Source: Mariprofundus ferrooxydans PV-1 | GTDB lineage: Bacteria; Pseudomonadota; Zetaproteobacteria; Mariprofundales; Mariprofundaceae | DNA: 64,000 nucleotides | Assembly: GCF_000153765.1 (NCBI RefSeq) | Contig: NZ_DS022295.1 | Location: forward strand, 876,887-940,886 | Direction of reading: 5' to 3' | Shown: positions 63,723-64,000 of the stretch, in pieces | How positions within the stretch are numbered: position 1 is the first letter of the stretch | Layout of the letters: every line of letters starts with the position of its first letter | Translations under genes and position numbers: made by a program | Notes under the pieces: generated by a model | Told to the model about the DNA's origin: nothing | What the model saw: only the letters and a program-made list of their open reading frames with translations | Database searches by the model: none

Positions 63723-64000
63723 ATGACTGTTACCGACTTTCAATTTGCGCGTAAAAACATGGTGGATCAACAGATTCGCTGCTGCAAGGTGCTGGATGCC
63801 TCAACACTGGATCTGGTTGAATCCATGCCCAGAGAAAATTTCGTACCCGAGCATGTCAAGAGCCTGGCCTATATGGAAGGGCATGTGCCCCTGCCCTGCA
63901 ACCAGGAGATGCTCAGCCCGCTTCAGGAAGCAACGATTATCTCACACCTGGCTCTGACAGGCAGTGAACGTGTGCTGGAAATCGGCACCGGCACCGGTTT
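63723..64000 (+). CDS. pcm: Protein-L-isoaspartate O-methyltransferase-like protein (3' end missing)
   Basis: The first 92 residues are visible. KNMVDQQIRCCKVLDASTLD, MPRENFVPEHVKSLAYMEG and LSPLQEATIISHLALTGSERVLEIGTGTG match the Pcm family, which repairs isoaspartyl residues in aged proteins; the last stretch is the SAM-binding motif. The start follows GGAGAGGGAG. In several proteobacteria a related pcm-like gene precedes tolC; what follows here is outside the window. Confidence 0.92.
   Translation, partial: MTVTDFQFARKNMVDQQIRCCKVLDASTLDLVESMPRENFVPEHVKSLAYMEGHVPLPCNQEMLSPLQEATIISHLALTGSERVLEIGTGTG

Overview
The window reads as a chromosome segment of a chemolithoautotrophic, microaerophilic proteobacterium, most likely a marine iron oxidiser of the Zetaproteobacteria (Mariprofundus-like). 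The reasons are a form II RuBisCO with CbbQ and a divergent CbbR, a small periplasmic c-type cytochrome, two hemerythrin-type oxygen sensors tied to cyclic-di-GMP enzymes, and gene orders close to those of gammaproteobacteria (leuB-asd-fimV-truA, rlmN-pilF-rodZ, cmoA-cmoB). The assignment is inference from content; no rRNA gene or marker was compared with a database. I saw no tRNA, rRNA, CRISPR array, prophage or insertion sequence.

Layout. 1-3.2 kb: carbon fixation (cbbQ, cbbM, cbbR). 3.2-6.8 kb: a Na/Pi-type transporter behind an unrecognised two-gene operon with a peptidoglycan-binding domain. 7-12.3 kb: tRNA-modifying cmoAB, a lipoprotein, a DsbA-fold oxidoreductase, an isoprenylcysteine-methyltransferase-like membrane protein, a cytochrome c and rsgA. 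12.5-16.5 kb: serA-hisZ-purA. 17-20.8 kb: rnd with a hypothetical partner, a 745-base noncoding island full of inverted repeats, a SpoIIAA-like protein and xth. 20.9-24.3 kb: a four-domain sulfur-transfer fusion and a lone ATP-synthase-epsilon-like gene. 24.4-27.1 kb: a PA2778/PA2779-type pair behind a hemerythrin-GGDEF protein. 27.3-41.4 kb: an almost continuous minus-strand block (mutL, a Kef-type antiporter, miaA, hflX, glyA, nrdR, leuB, asd, fimV, an EcfT-like gene, truA) with many 4-base overlaps. 42.3-49.2 kb: a plus-strand cyclic-di-GMP cluster (REC-PAS-GAF-HD-GYP, hemerythrin, a fungal-type cytosine deaminase, GGDEF, GGDEF-EAL). 49.2-58.7 kb: pflA, pflB, deaD, ppnN and a hybrid histidine kinase. 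59.1-64 kb: a hypothetical gene, then rlmN-mtnP-pilF-rodZ and the start of pcm.

How it fits together. The genes describe a cell that fixes CO2 with an oxygen-sensitive RuBisCO, senses oxygen through hemerythrins that probably feed cyclic-di-GMP turnover (surface or stalk attachment, with FimV and PilF for type IV pili), and can switch to glycyl-radical pyruvate cleavage when oxygen disappears.

The most unusual material is: the noncoding island at 18.8-19.4 kb and two dispersed repeat families linked to it; a self-complementary leader before serA; palindromes before the persulfide-type fusion gene; the FimV tail, in which a 13-residue motif recurs six times; and the unrecognised two-gene operon at 4.9-6.8 kb.
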